Source of the DNA: Hyphomicrobiales bacterium
GTDB lineage: Bacteria > Pseudomonadota > Alphaproteobacteria > Rhizobiales > Beijerinckiaceae
Direction: 5' to 3'
DNA: 6,419 nucleotides
Assembly (NCBI GenBank): GCA_028290125.1
Contig: JAQGKM010000095.1
Location: forward strand, 1-6,419
The notes beneath the pieces were generated by a model that was given only the letters and a program-made list of their open reading frames with translations, was not told where the DNA came from and made no database searches. Position numbers and translations under genes: made by a program. Positions 5,428-6,419 of this stretch are shown piece after piece. Positions within the stretch are counted from its first letter, which is position 1. Every line of letters starts with the position of its first letter.

Positions 5428-6087
5428 ATGACGTCGCCCAGTGAAACCCCGCTCGCGCTGCTCGGCCCCGCACGGCTGATCCCGCTGCTCACCATCGACA
5501 ATGCCGACGACGCCGTGCCGCTGGCGCGCGCGCTGGTCGAAGCCGGACTGCACACGCTCGAGATCGCGCTGCGCACCACGGCTGCGCCGCAGGCGATCCG
5601 CAACATCAGGCGCGAGGTGCCGGGCGCGGTGCCGGCCGCCGGCAATGTCATGACCCCGCACGACCTCGCCATCGCGCGCGAGGTCGGCGCACGCTTCGCA
5701 CTGTCGCCCGGCCATTCCGATGCGCTGTTGCGCGCCGCCGCCGACCATCCCGAAATGCCCTATGTGCCGGGCGTGGCGACGCCGTCCGAACTCATGCATG
5801 TCATGTCGGCGGGCTTTCACGTCGTGAAGTTTTTCCCCGGCCCGAGCTTCGGCGGCCCCGCGACCTTGCGCGCCATGGCGGCGCCCTTCCCGCATGTGCG
5901 CTTCTGCCCGACAGGCGGCACCAGCGAGGACGATCTCGAAGACTGGCTGTCGCAGCCCAACGTCATCGCCGTCGGCGGCGCCTGGCTCGCGCCGGTCGAG
6001 GAAATCCGTCGCAAGGAATGGACGCGAATCGGTGATCGCGCGCGGGCGGCGGTGGCGAAATATCTCGCGCACCGCCGGGCCGCGTGA
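5428..6087 (+). CDS. eda: KDPG-type aldolase (2-dehydro-3-deoxy-phosphogluconate aldolase family, Eda)
   Basis: The product is a 219-residue class I aldolase of the KDPG/KHG family, which cleaves 2-keto-3-deoxy-6-phosphogluconate to pyruvate and glyceraldehyde 3-phosphate in the Entner-Doudoroff pathway. Visible landmarks, compared with E. coli Eda from memory, are RLIPLLTI at 16-23, catalytic Glu45 and Arg49 in LEIALRTT, SPGHSDAL at 93-100, YVPGVATPSEL at 112-122, the Schiff-base Lys134 in VKFFPG, and FCPTGG at 159-164. Length and motif spacing are normal. Two differences stand out: the E. coli 'GAGTV' (Thr73) reads AAGNV here (Asn73), and the phosphate-side 'GGSW' reads GGAW (Ala185). KDPG is therefore likely but a related substrate such as KDPGal is possible. 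The ATG at 5428 has a strong GGAGGAGG site. No edd or other sugar-acid enzyme is in view; a palindromic repeat follows 27 bases after the stop. Confidence 0.88.
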   Translation: MTSPSETPLALLGPARLIPLLTIDNADDAVPLARALVEAGLHTLEIALRTTAAPQAIRNIRREVPGAVPAAGNVMTPHDLAIAREVGARFALSPGHSDALLRAAADHPEMPYVPGVATPSELMHVMSAGFHVVKFFPGPSFGGPATLRAMAAPFPHVRFCPTGGTSEDDLEDWLSQPNVIAVGGAWLAPVEEIRRKEWTRIGDRARAAVAKYLAHRRAA

Positions 6088-6114
6088 TTGACGGCTTCGT
6101 GCCGAAGGTGAGCT

Positions 6115-6250
6115 CCCTCCCCCTTGCGGGGAGGGCCGACTCAGCCGCAGGCTGAGCGGGGTGGGGGTCGTGAGGCCTTACATCTTGGCGGCGCAATTAA
6201 ATCAGCATCGCACGACCCCCACCCCTAGCCCCTCCCCGCAAGGGGGAGGG
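6115..6250. repeat. 136-bp palindromic intergenic element with 21-bp inverted ends
   Basis: The ends are a perfect 21-bp inverted repeat (6115-6135 and 6230-6250), and each end is itself a hairpin, CCCTCCCC/GGGGAGGG with a 5-base loop. A further perfect 15-bp inverted pair lies inside (GGGGTGGGGGTCGTG at 6158-6172, its complement at 6211-6225), with an AT-richer centre of 38 bases (6173-6210). On the left only, a stem CTCAGCC/GGCTGAG (6140-6156, GCA loop) bulges out. The order hairpin, CNGA spacer, CTC...GAG stem, GGGGTG-rich strand is the same as in the element at 4534-4673 read on the other strand, so the two are relatives in opposite orientation. It carries no coding sequence. Lying between the convergent eda and the solute-binding protein gene, it may also serve to end both transcripts, though no T-run follows. 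Confidence 0.87.
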
Positions 6251-6287
6251 GAACGGCATGCGACTCCTGCTTCGGCCTAAACATTCG

Positions 6288-6419
6288 CTATTCGATGCGG
6301 ATTTTCGCGCGGCGGACGATGTCCGCCCAGCGCGGAATTTCCTGCGCGATATAGGCGCGGAACTCCTCGGGGCTCGTGACCCAGACGTCGGCGCCCTCGC
6401 GCCCGAGCGCGGCGACGAT
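6288..6419 (-). CDS. Bug/TctC-family tripartite tricarboxylate transporter substrate-binding protein, C-terminal part only
   Basis: Only the last 43 codons and the TAG stop (6290-6288) are present; the gene enters from the right edge. The visible end reads ALGREGADVWVTSPEEF and then 'YIAQEIPRWADIVRRAKIRIE'. The pattern 'LG.....TSPEEF..YI..EI.RWA.IV..A.I..E' is the very typical C-terminus of the Bug (TctC) family: periplasmic receptors that bind carboxylates, some amino acids or other small acids for TctAB-type secondary transporters, or act as orphan sensors. The ligand cannot be told from this part. It is convergent with eda, separated by the palindromic repeat. The short length seen is the main limit on confidence. 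Confidence 0.82.
   Translation of the reverse strand: MVAALGREGADVWVTSPEEFRAYIAQEIPRWADIVRRAKIRIE

Noticed and set aside
5313..5672. N-terminal extension of rdgB by 120 codons
   Set aside because: The extension runs antisense through the start of eda and has no RdgB or other domain; the TTG at 5312 has a good ribosome site and gives the family's normal length.
5353..6072. Minus-strand open frame of 239 codons over eda
   Set aside because: Antisense shadow of a well-supported aldolase; composition is Arg/Gly/His/Ala-rich.
6115..6156. Classical Rho-independent terminator for eda
   Set aside because: The hairpins are strong but no T-run follows on either strand, so I list the region as a repeat that may influence transcript ends.
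4534..6250. The two palindromic elements as a CRISPR array
   Set aside because: Only two diverged copies in opposite orientation and far apart, without spacers of equal length or cas genes.

Overview
The window is GC-rich, chromosomal DNA whose gene content and order fit an alphaproteobacterium, most likely of the order Hyphomicrobiales (Rhizobiales). The evidence is the yraN-rsmI / lppC block, the DUF3750 gene sitting between rdgB and hemW, an RdgB with the 'EEKHGL...SHRARA' tail I associate with Rhizobiales, and palindromic intergenic repeats of a kind common in that order. I cannot name a genus.

Layout, left to right. (1) The first codons of yraN (minus strand, cut by the window edge) overlap the end of rsmI (minus; 16S rRNA 2'-O-methyltransferase). 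(2) A 248-base divergent spacer separates rsmI from a plus-strand lipoprotein gene of the LppC/LpoA family. (3) This gene converges on hemW (minus) and the two share the tetranucleotide CTAG as their stop codons. (4) Upstream of hemW on the same strand lie a DUF3750 membrane-anchored gene and then rdgB, so rdgB-DUF3750-hemW looks like one minus-strand transcription unit, interrupted by a 140-bp palindromic repeat placed directly after the rdgB stop codon. (5) eda (plus; KDPG-aldolase family) diverges from rdgB. (6) A second palindromic repeat of the same architecture follows eda. (7) The window ends in the C-terminal 43 codons of a Bug/TctC-type solute-binding protein on the minus strand.

Most genes are housekeeping: ribosome modification (rsmI), cell-wall synthesis support (lppC), heme trafficking (hemW), nucleotide-pool cleaning (rdgB) and Entner-Doudoroff-type carbon metabolism (eda). 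I see no CRISPR array, tRNA, rRNA, transposase or phage gene, and no clear sign of an undescribed multi-gene system. The points most worth a second look are the two repeats, whose internal stem has changed sequence while keeping its pairing; the shared CTAG stop; three well-supported TTG starts; active-site changes in the aldolase; and the uncharacterised DUF3750 protein. No gene-free stretch exceeds 300 bases.
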